A DNA stretch of 64,000 nt from Microbulbifer sp. ALW1 (lineage in GTDB: Bacteria; Pseudomonadota; Gammaproteobacteria; Pseudomonadales; Cellvibrionaceae): the NCBI RefSeq assembly GCF_009903625.1, contig NZ_CP047569.1, positions 4,386,501 to 4,450,500 on the forward strand. The letters are read 5' to 3'. This document shows, piece after piece, positions 18,102 through 25,931 of the stretch. Numbering within the stretch: position 1 is the stretch's first letter; each line of letters begins with the position of its first letter. The notes under the pieces are model-generated. The model did no database searches. It had not been told where the DNA came from and saw only the letters and a list, made by a program, of their open reading frames with translations. Both the position numbers and the translations under genes were made by a program.

Positions 18102-20708
18102 TTAGAAAGTGCTGTAGGTGACACCCAGCACGTAGGCAGGGCCGTACTCTTCGTACTGGCCGTTATAGCCGCGACGGTTGGCGTAGAAAGGTTCGTCGGT
18201 GAGGTTGACCGCATTGAAGAACACCTGCATGCCGTTTTCGAAGCGGTACTTGGCGGACAAATCTACCTGCATGTGGTTGTCTTCATACAGGTCGAAGGCT
18301 TCGTCTTCCAGATCCACTTCCAGCAAGCGCTCGCCTTTGTAGGCGGTGGACAGACGCAGACTCAGGGCGTCGCGCTCGTAGCCAACGATGAAGTTAGCCA
18401 CCAGATCCGCCTGGGAAGGCAGTGCGATCTTGTCACTGCGTTCAGTGTCTGCACCCAGGCCCAGGCTCGCTTCGGAGTCGGTCATGGTGGCGTTGGCACG
18501 CAGCAGGAAACCGTTGTCGAATCCACGGGTCCAGGACAGTTCGGCACCGGTCAGGGTCGCTTTGTCACCGTTGATTGGCTGGAAGATTTCCGCTTCTTCC
18601 ACTGCCAGGCTTCCCACATACATGCTGTAGTCTGCAGTGCTGGCCACGTCGGCAGTGACCACGAAGTTGTCGATCTGCTTGTAGAAAGCACCGACGGAGA
18701 ACATGCCCAGTGCGTCAGCGTAGTACTCGAAAGAAGCGTCGAAGTTGCGCGCTTCATAGGGGTCCAGCAGCGGGTTGCCGGCTTCCACTTCCAGCTCGCC
18801 CTCATCGTATTCGATGGCAGCCGGAGACGGGTTCAGGTCACCAAAGGACGGACGGGACAGAGACTCGGTGTAGGCCGCACGCAGTACGATATTTTCGCTG
18901 TAGTCGAACTTGAAGTTCACGCTCGGGAACAGCTTGCTGTAATCGCTCTGGTATTCCACGGCTGAAGCGTAAACGTCTTCGGCGATTTCCTCAGAGCCGG
19001 GGATGGCTTCGCCGGATTCCGCTACACGGTAGCCCTGGCCGGAAAAATCGGTGGCTTCGTAGCGCACACCGTAAACCAGGTTGGCGCGGCCGAAATCAAT
19101 GTCGTTCATTACGTAAAACGCAGTGATGTCTTCGTTCATCACATAGTCGCGCGCACTATCCAGAGCAGTATCGGTTTCGTCGACGTCGAAGTCGGCGAGG
19201 TTGGCATTGATAAAGGCGTTCAATGCGGCTTTGTTTACGCCCGGACCGAAGGTACCGAGGCCGTATTCGATACCGTTGTTGGCAAAGTCTGCGAGGGTGA
19301 AGTCACCGCCGAAGCCATCGTATACGGTGGCATTCAGGTCACCGGTTTTTTCGCGGCGACGCTCCTGCAGACCAAACTTCAGCTCGGACGGCTTGCCAGC
19401 AACGTCAATATCGCGACGGATGTCGATGCGGAAGCTGACTTCTTCATCGTCGGTGTAGTTGTCTTCGATCACCAGCTCATCCAGCTCATAGCTGGCGGCA
19501 TCCAGAGCACTGCCGCTGGCAACCATCTGCGGAATTTTACCGGCGCGGGTGTAACCCAGTTCCAGACCTTCCTGAACGAAGGTAGTGTCGCGGCGGTGCG
19601 GCTCGGACTCTTCTGCGTGGGAGAAGCCCAGCGCGTACTCAACACCCCAGTTGTTCAAGTCGTGGGAACCGCCGACCACCAGAGACAGGATCTCCTGCTC
19701 TTCATAGCGGTCTTTCAGTTCCTTTTCCAAAGCCGCATCGGACCAGATTACCGCGCTACCGGAAATGGTATCCGGGTCGTCGTTCTCTTCATCCAACTTG
19801 TAAGAATTGCGCTGGCGCTCCTCACTGTCGGAAAAATCTGAGTAGAGGCTGTGCAGATAAAGCTGATGGCCTTCGGAAACTTCCAGGTCGAAGTTGGCGG
19901 CGAGACCGGTGCGCTCACGGGTAACGGTGTAATCGCGCTGCTCGATTTCTGCAGCAGTGATACCTTCGCTCCCGTCCAGCGCAGTAAACTCTTCCCACAC
20001 ACCATCGGTTTCCACGTTCTCGGAACCGAAGTTGCGCTCCTGATGAGAGGCGGCAATGGCAACGCCCAGAGTGCGTCCGTTAAGGTCGAATTTATTGGTG
20101 TAGGTACCGGCCAGCTTGGGGCTATTTTCACCCTGCAACTCGCCGTAGCCATGCTCTACGGTCACCTTGTATGTCTGGCCGTCGTGATCCAGTGCGTTAA
20201 TGCTCTTGATCTCAATGGCACCACCGATGGAGTCGGCGCTGATGTCCGGGGTCAGGGTCTTGAAGACTTCCAGGCTCGCCAGCAGGTCAGACGGAATCAC
20301 GTCCAGGGCCACCGCACGGCTGTCGGTTTCCGGTGCCGGCAGGCTCATGCCGTTGATGGTAGAAGCGTTCAAGTTGGGATCAATACCACGCACACCGACA
20401 AAGCGGCCTTCACCCTGGTCTCGGGCAATAAAAACGCCAGCCATACGCTGCAGGGCTTCGGTCACATTGGCATCCGGCAGTTCGCCAATGGCCTCGGAGG
20501 TTTGTACCGCAACGACTTTATTGGAGTCGCGCTGACGCTCGATATCACTGCGGGCATTGGCGGCCTGTGCGGTGACCACGATAGTCTCCATCAGCTCGCC
20601 CTGCTTTCCCGCTGCCTGTTCAGTGGCTTGCTGTGCGCCAGCATTGACGCTAATTACCGCCGCCGCAATAGGCGCCAGCATTTTCAGATTGAATACAACC
20701 TTGGTCAT
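18102..20708 (-). CDS. TonB-dependent receptor, probably for phytate or its products
   Basis: An 868-residue outer-membrane receptor. It has a signal peptide (MTKVVFNLKMLAPIAAAVIS through NAGAQQA), a TonB-box-like METIVVTAQ, a plug domain to about residue 230 (GVFIARDQGEGRFVGVRGID) and a beta-barrel ending in phenylalanine (VTYSTF). The ATG at 20706-20708 follows GGGGAC; a longer open frame upstream lacks a signal. The phytase downstream and the PhoX gene divergent from it suggest uptake of organic phosphate, but the ligand is inference. A Pho-box-like site faces this gene from about 263 bases upstream. Confidence 0.92.
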   Translation of the reverse strand: MTKVVFNLKMLAPIAAAVISVNAGAQQATEQAAGKQGELMETIVVTAQAANARSDIERQRDSNKVVAVQTSEAIGELPDANVTEALQRMAGVFIARDQGEGRFVGVRGIDPNLNASTINGMSLPAPETDSRAVALDVIPSDLLASLEVFKTLTPDISADSIGGAIEIKSINALDHDGQTYKVTVEHGYGELQGENSPKLAGTYTNKFDLNGRTLGVAIAASHQERNFGSENVETDGVWEEFTALDGSEGITAAEIEQRDYTVTRERTGLAANFDLEVSEGHQLYLHSLYSDFSDSEERQRNSYKLDEENDDPDTISGSAVIWSDAALEKELKDRYEEQEILSLVVGGSHDLNNWGVEYALGFSHAEESEPHRRDTTFVQEGLELGYTRAGKIPQMVASGSALDAASYELDELVIEDNYTDDEEVSFRIDIRRDIDVAGKPSELKFGLQERRREKTGDLNATVYDGFGGDFTLADFANNGIEYGLGTFGPGVNKAALNAFINANLADFDVDETDTALDSARDYVMNEDITAFYVMNDIDFGRANLVYGVRYEATDFSGQGYRVAESGEAIPGSEEIAEDVYASAVEYQSDYSKLFPSVNFKFDYSENIVLRAAYTESLSRPSFGDLNPSPAAIEYDEGELEVEAGNPLLDPYEARNFDASFEYYADALGMFSVGAFYKQIDNFVVTADVASTADYSMYVGSLAVEEAEIFQPINGDKATLTGAELSWTRGFDNGFLLRANATMTDSEASLGLGADTERSDKIALPSQADLVANFIVGYERDALSLRLSTAYKGERLLEVDLEDEAFDLYEDNHMQVDLSAKYRFENGMQVFFNAVNLTDEPFYANRRGYNGQYEEYGPAYVLGVTYSTF

Positions 20709-20842
20709 AGTCCCCGTCCCCGTTGGATTTGATTTAGTCGGAAGAAGCCGTTGGGTGACCGGTACTTTGGCGTTGAAATCCAAGTCCGGCCTGTTGATTT
20801 GTGGGCGCAGGCTAGACTTGCGATGTGAACTTTGCGTTACGC

Positions 20843-20860
20843 TTTTTTTAAATTTGTCAT
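20843..20860 (+). promoter_or_regulatory. Weak Pho-box-like site facing phoX
   Basis: An 18-mer made of TTTTTTT, spacer AAAT and TTGTCAT. Against the E. coli consensus CTGTCAT-AWAW-CTGTCAY it matches at 13 of 18 positions, with the second half at 6 of 7. It points towards phoX, 122 bases upstream of its ATG. The first half is just a T run, so this is a tentative call. Confidence 0.3.
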
Positions 20861-20970
20861 AAAGCGCCGCTAATCTGGGCTCAGAAAAAATGAAGCAGTC
20901 GCTGCGACCGCAAACAAAAACGCGGCCTCTGGTGCCATTTCGGCACACGCAGGTGACGAACAAAAAAATG

Positions 20971-20988
20971 GTGAACAATTTATGACAG
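20971..20988 (-). promoter_or_regulatory. Pho-box-like site facing the TonB-dependent receptor
   Basis: On the minus strand the 18-mer reads CTGTCAT, AAAT, TGTTCAC. It matches the PhoB consensus at 15 of 18 positions, with a perfect first half and spacer. It overlaps the proposed phoX start codon, which either makes the site fortuitous or means phoX starts further downstream. A PhoB role fits a phytase-receptor-phosphatase locus. Confidence 0.45.
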
Positions 20989-22961
20989 ATTGCAAAAACA
21001 CCCAGGAACAATCCCCGGATCAACCCTCAAAGCAACAGGAGCAAAGCATTAACCTGCAGCGCCGAGCCCTGTTCAAAGCGGTGGGCGGCGCCGCCGCAGT
21101 GGTCAGTGGTTCAGCGCTGCTGCCCGGCTGCAGCGAGCCCAAATCGCGGCAAGCGGGTGACGACCTCGGCTTCACGGAGATTCCCCACAGGCTCGACTTC
21201 GAGCATCATCTGCCCGACGGTTACCACGCCGATTTACTGTTGCGCTGGGGCGACCCCCTGGATGCGTTCGCCGGCAAGTTTGTGCCGGACAGACTCGACG
21301 CCACCGAGCAGGCCCGTCGTTTCGGTTACAACAACGATTTCATCGCGTTTATGCCACTGGCCCCGGATGCGGGTCCCGGAGAGGGCGACAGGCACAGCCT
21401 GAGCCGCAACAGCGAACGCGGCCTACTGTGTGTAAATCACGAATACACCCAGCCTCACCTGATGTTTTCCGGCTACACCGAAGACAGTGCCAATCGCGGT
21501 ACCAGCCACCAGCACATCGCGGTGGAGCAGCAGGCCTGCGGGCACAGCATTGTGGAAATTGAAAAAACCCCGAATGGCTGGCTCCCGGTCACCGGCAGCC
21601 CTTACAACCGCCGTCTCTCCCTGACCACCGCAATGGATATCGTCGGCCCCGCCGCCGGTGACCAGCGCCTGCAAACCGGCGCCGATCACAGTGGCACCCG
21701 GGTTTTCGGCACCGTTGGCAATTGCGCTGGCGGCAAGACACCCTGGGGAACTGTGCTGATTGCGGAGGAAGGGTTTGGCGGCGCTTTCCAGGGAGATCCG
21801 GACAATGTGGCGGACGAGGTGGAAGCCCGTAACCACCACGCCTTTGGCATATCCACCGACAACCGCAACTGGGGAGATTACGATCGCCGCTTCGATATTT
21901 CCGTGGAGCCCAACGAGCCCAACCGCTTCGGCTGGATGGTGGAGTACGATCCTTACGACCCGGATTCGGTGCCCCGCAAACTCACCACCCTGGGACGCTT
22001 CGAGCATGAGGGCTTTACCCTGGTCACCAAGCCCGGTCAGCCAGTGGTGGCCTATGGCGGTGACGACGACGAACACCAGTTTGTGTACCGCTTTGTGTCA
22101 TCCGGCATCTATCGCCCCGGCGACAGTGCACACAACCGGCAATTGCTCACCGAAGGCACTTTGTACGCAGCAAAATTCAACGAAGACGGCCAGGGTGAAT
22201 GGCTGCCACTGCGATTCGGTCACGGCCCCTTGACGGAAGAACAGGGTTTTCGCAATCAGGCGGACGTACTGATCGATTGCCGGCGCTCTGCCAAACTGCT
22301 GGGCGCAACGCCAATGGACAGGCCGGAGGATGTGGAAACCAATCCGGTGAACGATTGCACTTATGTGATGTTGACCAAGAATAAAAAACGCAAGGAAGGC
22401 GACGAGCATGCGGCCAATCCACGCGCGCGCAATACCGCAGGTCATGTGCTTGAAATAGTGCCGCCGGGAAGAACCGGCGAGCGGGACCACGCCAGCGACA
22501 GCTTCCACTGGAATACCTTTTTGCTGGGCGGCAACCCGAACGCAGAGAACCCGGCGGAGCGCGGCGCTTACGGCCAGCAGCACCCGGGGAACATCTCTGT
22601 CAACGGGTGGTTTGCAAACCCGGACAATGTGGCGTTTGATCAGCGCGGCAATATGTGGATTGCCACCGACGGCTGCGAGAGTTTCGGTTTCCACGATGGG
22701 CTCTGGGCAATGGCAACCGAAGGCGAGTTGCGCGCGGCACCGAAGCATTTCTTTGGCTGCCCTGAGGGCGCGGAGATTTGCGGGCCCGAATTTACCCCCG
22801 ACGGCAAGACCCTGTTTGTCTCGGTCCAGCACCCGGCAGACGGTGATTTTTCCACCTTCGACAAACCGATGCACCGCTGGCCGGACAATGACCCCGACTT
22901 ACCACCACGACCTTCCGTGCTGGCCATTCGCCGCAAAGACGGCGGACTGGTGGGCAGCTAA
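20982..22961 (+). CDS. phoX: PhoX-family alkaline phosphatase
   Basis: PhoX enzymes are calcium- and iron-dependent phosphatases exported folded by the Tat system; they release phosphate from many esters in marine bacteria. The 659-residue protein has a Tat-like signal around residues 25-50 (LQRRALFKAVGGAAAVVSG). PhoX/DUF839 segments include GLLCVNHEYTQP, GTVGNCAGGKTPWGT, LIAEEGFGG and FANPDNVAFDQRGNMWIATD. The ATG at 20982 has only a weak ribosome-binding site (GGTGA), so the start is moderately sure. It is divergent from the phytase-receptor unit and convergent with msrQ. Confidence 0.92.
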   Translation: MTDCKNTQEQSPDQPSKQQEQSINLQRRALFKAVGGAAAVVSGSALLPGCSEPKSRQAGDDLGFTEIPHRLDFEHHLPDGYHADLLLRWGDPLDAFAGKFVPDRLDATEQARRFGYNNDFIAFMPLAPDAGPGEGDRHSLSRNSERGLLCVNHEYTQPHLMFSGYTEDSANRGTSHQHIAVEQQACGHSIVEIEKTPNGWLPVTGSPYNRRLSLTTAMDIVGPAAGDQRLQTGADHSGTRVFGTVGNCAGGKTPWGTVLIAEEGFGGAFQGDPDNVADEVEARNHHAFGISTDNRNWGDYDRRFDISVEPNEPNRFGWMVEYDPYDPDSVPRKLTTLGRFEHEGFTLVTKPGQPVVAYGGDDDEHQFVYRFVSSGIYRPGDSAHNRQLLTEGTLYAAKFNEDGQGEWLPLRFGHGPLTEEQGFRNQADVLIDCRRSAKLLGATPMDRPEDVETNPVNDCTYVMLTKNKKRKEGDEHAANPRARNTAGHVLEIVPPGRTGERDHASDSFHWNTFLLGGNPNAENPAERGAYGQQHPGNISVNGWFANPDNVAFDQRGNMWIATDGCESFGFHDGLWAMATEGELRAAPKHFFGCPEGAEICGPEFTPDGKTLFVSVQHPADGDFSTFDKPMHRWPDNDPDLPPRPSVLAIRRKDGGLVGS

Positions 22962-22969
22962 ATGTGCCG

Positions 22970-22997
22970 GAGCCAAAGTCGCTAGCGGCTTTGGCTC
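22970..22997. terminator. Palindrome between phoX and msrQ
   Basis: A 28-base near-perfect palindrome (GAGCCAAAG ... CTTTGGCTC, one central mismatch pair) lies nine bases past the phoX stop and directly before the msrQ stop. It has no T run on either side, so it is a weak intrinsic terminator at best. It may simply block convergent transcripts. Confidence 0.4.
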
Positions 22998-22998
22998 A

Positions 22999-23613
22999 TT
23001 AACCCTTGAACGATCTGGCCCAACGCGCGACGGCCGCTCGCCGCCAAACCAGTAAGCAAACCGCTATCGCAAAATAAATCGCCGGCTCTATCCAACCGCT
23101 CTTCACCGACCACCAGAAATGCCAGCATGCGAGCAAGACCACGACGTACAGAAGTCCGTGGAGCTTCTTCCAGCTTTTTCCCATTTTTCTGAGCAGTGCG
23201 GGAATCGAGGTAATCGCCTGTGCCAACAGAATAAGCCAGGCAGAAAAGCCCAGAAGAATATAGGTGCGTTTGACCAGCTCACCACCAATCAACGACCAGT
23301 CGAGGCCAAGGTCCAGCGCCAGCCAGGTGCAGAAATGCAGGCTCGCCCAGGTAAAACACCAGAGCCCGAGGGGTCTGCGCAGGCGGTTCAATTGCCCAAA
23401 TTGGAGTGATTTCGCCAGCGGGGATACCAAGAGCGTCAGTAGTAACAAACGAATACTGCCCATCCCCAGGTAGTGAATCAGCTCCTTGACCGGATCGCCA
23501 CCGAGACGACCCTGGTTAATGGCCACAACCAACCACAGTAATGGCAGCAGGGCACCGATGTGCACCGCCAGCTGCAACACAATGGCCGTAGGTTTTTTCC
23601 AACCGCCGGCCAC
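22999..23613 (-). CDS. msrQ: Heme-binding membrane subunit MsrQ
   Basis: MsrQ passes electrons from the quinone pool or flavin to MsrP for repair of periplasmic methionine sulfoxide. This 204-residue protein has six predicted membrane helices and the ferric-reductase-like heme histidines in the segments WASLHFCTW, KLHGLLYV and ACWHFWW. The start is GTG at 23611-23613, overlapping the TAG of msrP by one base, so the pair is coupled. Confidence 0.92.
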   Translation of the reverse strand: MAGGWKKPTAIVLQLAVHIGALLPLLWLVVAINQGRLGGDPVKELIHYLGMGSIRLLLLTLLVSPLAKSLQFGQLNRLRRPLGLWCFTWASLHFCTWLALDLGLDWSLIGGELVKRTYILLGFSAWLILLAQAITSIPALLRKMGKSWKKLHGLLYVVVLLACWHFWWSVKSGWIEPAIYFAIAVCLLVWRRAAVARWARSFKG

Positions 23614-24614
23614 TAGTAAAACTTCCTTAAATCCATGTTGCGGTAAAGAGAGGCCACTTCCTCGCCGTAGCCATTAAACGGCAGCGTGGGCTGGCGCTTG
23701 ACCGCGAACAGACCACCGGGGCCGATAAAACGCTCACTGGCCTGGGACCAGCGCGGGTGGTCAACCGCGGGATTCACATTGGCATAGAAACCGTATTCGT
23801 TGGCAGCGAGCCTGTTCCAGCTGGTGGGCGGCATTTGTTCCACCAACTTGATTTTGACGATGGACTTGATGCCCTTGAAGCCATATTTCCATGGCACCAC
23901 CAATCGAATGGGGGCGCCATTTTGTGGCGGCAGGGTTTTACCATAAAGGCCGACCGAGAGAATGGTGAGCGGGTGCATGGCCTCATCCATGCGCAGGCCT
24001 TCCACATAGGGGTAATCCACACCGCCGCCCACATAGCGGTTGCGCTGGCCCGGCATCTGCTCCGGATCGTAAAGGGTTTCAAACGCGACATACTTAGCGC
24101 GACTGGTAGGCTCGAAGCGTTTGAGGAATTTGCCGAGTTCAAACCCCACCCAGGGGATGACCATGGACCAGGCCTCGACACAGCGCATGCGGTAAATACG
24201 CTCTTCCAGACCGATGTCTGCCATCAGTTTCCACACATCGACCGTGGCCGGCTTGGCAACCTCCCCTTCTACGGTCAGGGTCCAGGGTTCGATTTTGAGC
24301 CCCTGGCTGTTTTTCGCCGGGTCGGTTTTACCCGTGCCGAATTCGTAGAAATTGTTGTGGTTGATCACCTTGGTTTCCGGCGTCAGCATCAGATCAGGGA
24401 CCCGCTTTTGCGGCGAAAATTCCAACGGTTTGCGCGGAGCCTCCTTGCCATTATCGCCACCGAATAGATCCAGGCCCCAGGTACTACTGGAAACCGCCAG
24501 ACTGGCGAGGCCGGCCCCCAGACCTTTTATCAACGTGCGCCGGGAGACATAGGACGACTCGGGAGTAGCCTCTGCTTCGGTCAAAGCGCTGCGCGTACGT
24601 GATTTGATCAACAC
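23613..24614 (-). CDS. msrP: Protein-methionine-sulfoxide reductase catalytic subunit MsrP
   Basis: MsrP is a periplasmic molybdopterin enzyme that reduces methionine sulfoxide in oxidised envelope proteins. The 333-residue precursor has a Tat signal ([18 protein letters not shown]), the Mo-ligand cysteine in [11 protein letters not shown] and the conserved end [10 protein letters not shown]. The start codon is GTG at 24612-24614 with AGGA seven bases upstream. msrQ follows with a one-base overlap. The operon shows no linked two-component regulator here. Confidence 0.93.
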   Translation of the reverse strand: MLIKSRTRSALTEAEATPESSYVSRRTLIKGLGAGLASLAVSSSTWGLDLFGGDNGKEAPRKPLEFSPQKRVPDLMLTPETKVINHNNFYEFGTGKTDPAKNSQGLKIEPWTLTVEGEVAKPATVDVWKLMADIGLEERIYRMRCVEAWSMVIPWVGFELGKFLKRFEPTSRAKYVAFETLYDPEQMPGQRNRYVGGGVDYPYVEGLRMDEAMHPLTILSVGLYGKTLPPQNGAPIRLVVPWKYGFKGIKSIVKIKLVEQMPPTSWNRLAANEYGFYANVNPAVDHPRWSQASERFIGPGGLFAVKRQPTLPFNGYGEEVASLYRNMDLRKFY

Positions 24615-24747
24615 TGGGCTATCCTCTTTGTTACTTGTCGGCTGCCGTGGCCGCGAATAGTTTTTGCCTACAGACTGTTGGTCGCCAGCGGACTGAAGTT
24701 CTTACACTGCTCCGGCCGGTTTACACATCCACCTGGTCCCGCCAATT

Positions 24748-24812
24748 GCCTATTGGGTACTTATGTCTATTGGGTACCTATGCCTGGAGGGTACTTTCTA
24801 GGAGGTACTTTA
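24748..24812 (+). repeat. Degenerate 17-bp tandem repeat with a nine-codon reading frame
   Basis: Four head-to-tail units of about 17 bases (first unit GCCTATTGGGTACTTAT) share a GGGTAC or GAGGTAC core. The last contains AGGAGG seven bases before an ATG at 24813 that opens the tiny frame MSNHNTFRL followed by TAA. Apart from this, the gap from 24615 to 25007 holds nothing I can name, though it must contain promoters for msrP and the small membrane protein. Whether the nine-residue peptide is made is unknown. Confidence 0.5.
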
Positions 24813-25007
24813 ATGTCGAACCACAACACCTTCCGACTTTAAGAACACTTCCAAATGGGTTTGTTCCTATTTATATCCATTCGCGATGTAGAACAAATTT
24901 CTTGGTGCCTGCTATCCGGGCAAACTATTGTTTTACCACGACAGCTGTCTCCCCGCTCTCATGGTGGGAATGGCTGGAAACCCCGTAATCACTGCGAGGT
25001 AGCACAA

Positions 25008-25154
25008 ATGCTCGAGACGATTATCGTTATTCTGGTTGTGCTCTGGCTATTGGGGCTGGTGAGCTCCTATACCATGGGCGGTTTCCTGCACATATTACTG
25101 GTGATTGCCGTCATCCTGTTGATCCTGCGCCTGGTGCGCGGTCGCGGGCCATAG
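25008..25154 (+). CDS. Small lmo0937-family membrane protein
   Basis: A 48-residue protein, MLETIIVILVVLWLLGLVSS followed by YTMGGFLHILLVIAVILLIL and a basic tail LRLVRGRGP. The two hydrophobic helices around a GG turn and the basic end match the lmo0937 / DUF5670 family of tiny membrane proteins of unknown function, often stress-induced. GAGGT lies eight bases before the ATG. It is followed by a strong terminator. Confidence 0.8.
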   Translation: MLETIIVILVVLWLLGLVSSYTMGGFLHILLVIAVILLILRLVRGRGP

Positions 25155-25188
25155 CAGAGATTCCAGTAGACAGGCCAGTAAGCGCCAG

Positions 25189-25224
25189 TCACAAAAAACG
25201 CCGGCTTTCCGGCGTTTTTTGTGA
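25189..25224. terminator. Bidirectional intrinsic terminator
   Basis: A perfect palindromic stem, TCACAAAAAACGCCGG and its complement around the loop CTTT, with A and T runs on both sides. It lies between the small membrane protein and the marC-type gene, which converge on it. Confidence 0.88.
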
Positions 25225-25255
25225 CAATTAAATACGTGCGCAACCGCGAGCTGGA

Positions 25256-25864
25256 TCACGTCATAAAAAATTGCTGCAGTCCAACCAGCACATTGGTGGT
25301 CGCCACCGAGGCCAGGATCAGCCCCATGATCCGACTGACGATGCTGGCGCCGGCATTACCAATCCAGCGGTAAATCCAGTTGGCAGTCAGCAACAACAGT
25401 AAAACGATGCCCAGTACCGCAAGCATCGCACTGGCGGTATTCATCTGGTGAATGGGGTCGAACCGGTGGTTGTCCGTGAGTACCACTGCGGCCAGCATGG
25501 CACCGGGCGAGGCAATGGAAGGGACTGCCAGGGGAAAGATCGCGGTCTCGTGTCCCTCACGGATGATTTCCACCTCCCTTTCCGGCTTGCCCTCGCCAAA
25601 GATCATGGTCAGGGCAAACAGGAACAACACTATGCCGCCGGCCACCTGAAACGCCGACAGCGGAACGCCAATGGCTTCGAGCAGATACTGCCCGAACAGC
25701 AGGAAAAACATCAGAATACCGGTGGCCACCGCTACCGCCAGAATCGCAATCTTGCGCCGCTGCCACTCACTGTGGCGGCTGGTAACGGCAATAAAGACCG
25801 GCAGTGTGCCCACCGGGTCGATCACCGCAAAGAAAAAGACAAAGCTACTGATCCAATCGTTCAA
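25256..25864 (-). CDS. MarC family integral membrane protein
   Basis: A 202-residue protein with six hydrophobic helices. It carries MarC/UPF0056 features: the N-terminal FFFAVIDPVGTLPVFIAVT, the middle AFQVAGGIVLFLFALTMIFG and LAVPSIASPGAMLA. No firm function is known for the family; the old link to multiple antibiotic resistance is not supported. The start is TTG at 25862-25864 with GGGAG five bases before it. It is divergent from aceK. Confidence 0.85.
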   Translation of the reverse strand: MNDWISSFVFFFAVIDPVGTLPVFIAVTSRHSEWQRRKIAILAVAVATGILMFFLLFGQYLLEAIGVPLSAFQVAGGIVLFLFALTMIFGEGKPEREVEIIREGHETAIFPLAVPSIASPGAMLAAVVLTDNHRFDPIHQMNTASAMLAVLGIVLLLLLTANWIYRWIGNAGASIVSRIMGLILASVATTNVLVGLQQFFMT

Positions 25865-25931
25865 GTGGTCTCCCGTAAGCCCGTGCTAGTATCGGAAAAA
25901 TAACGGAGATGATTCCACAAGAGTCTAGTGC

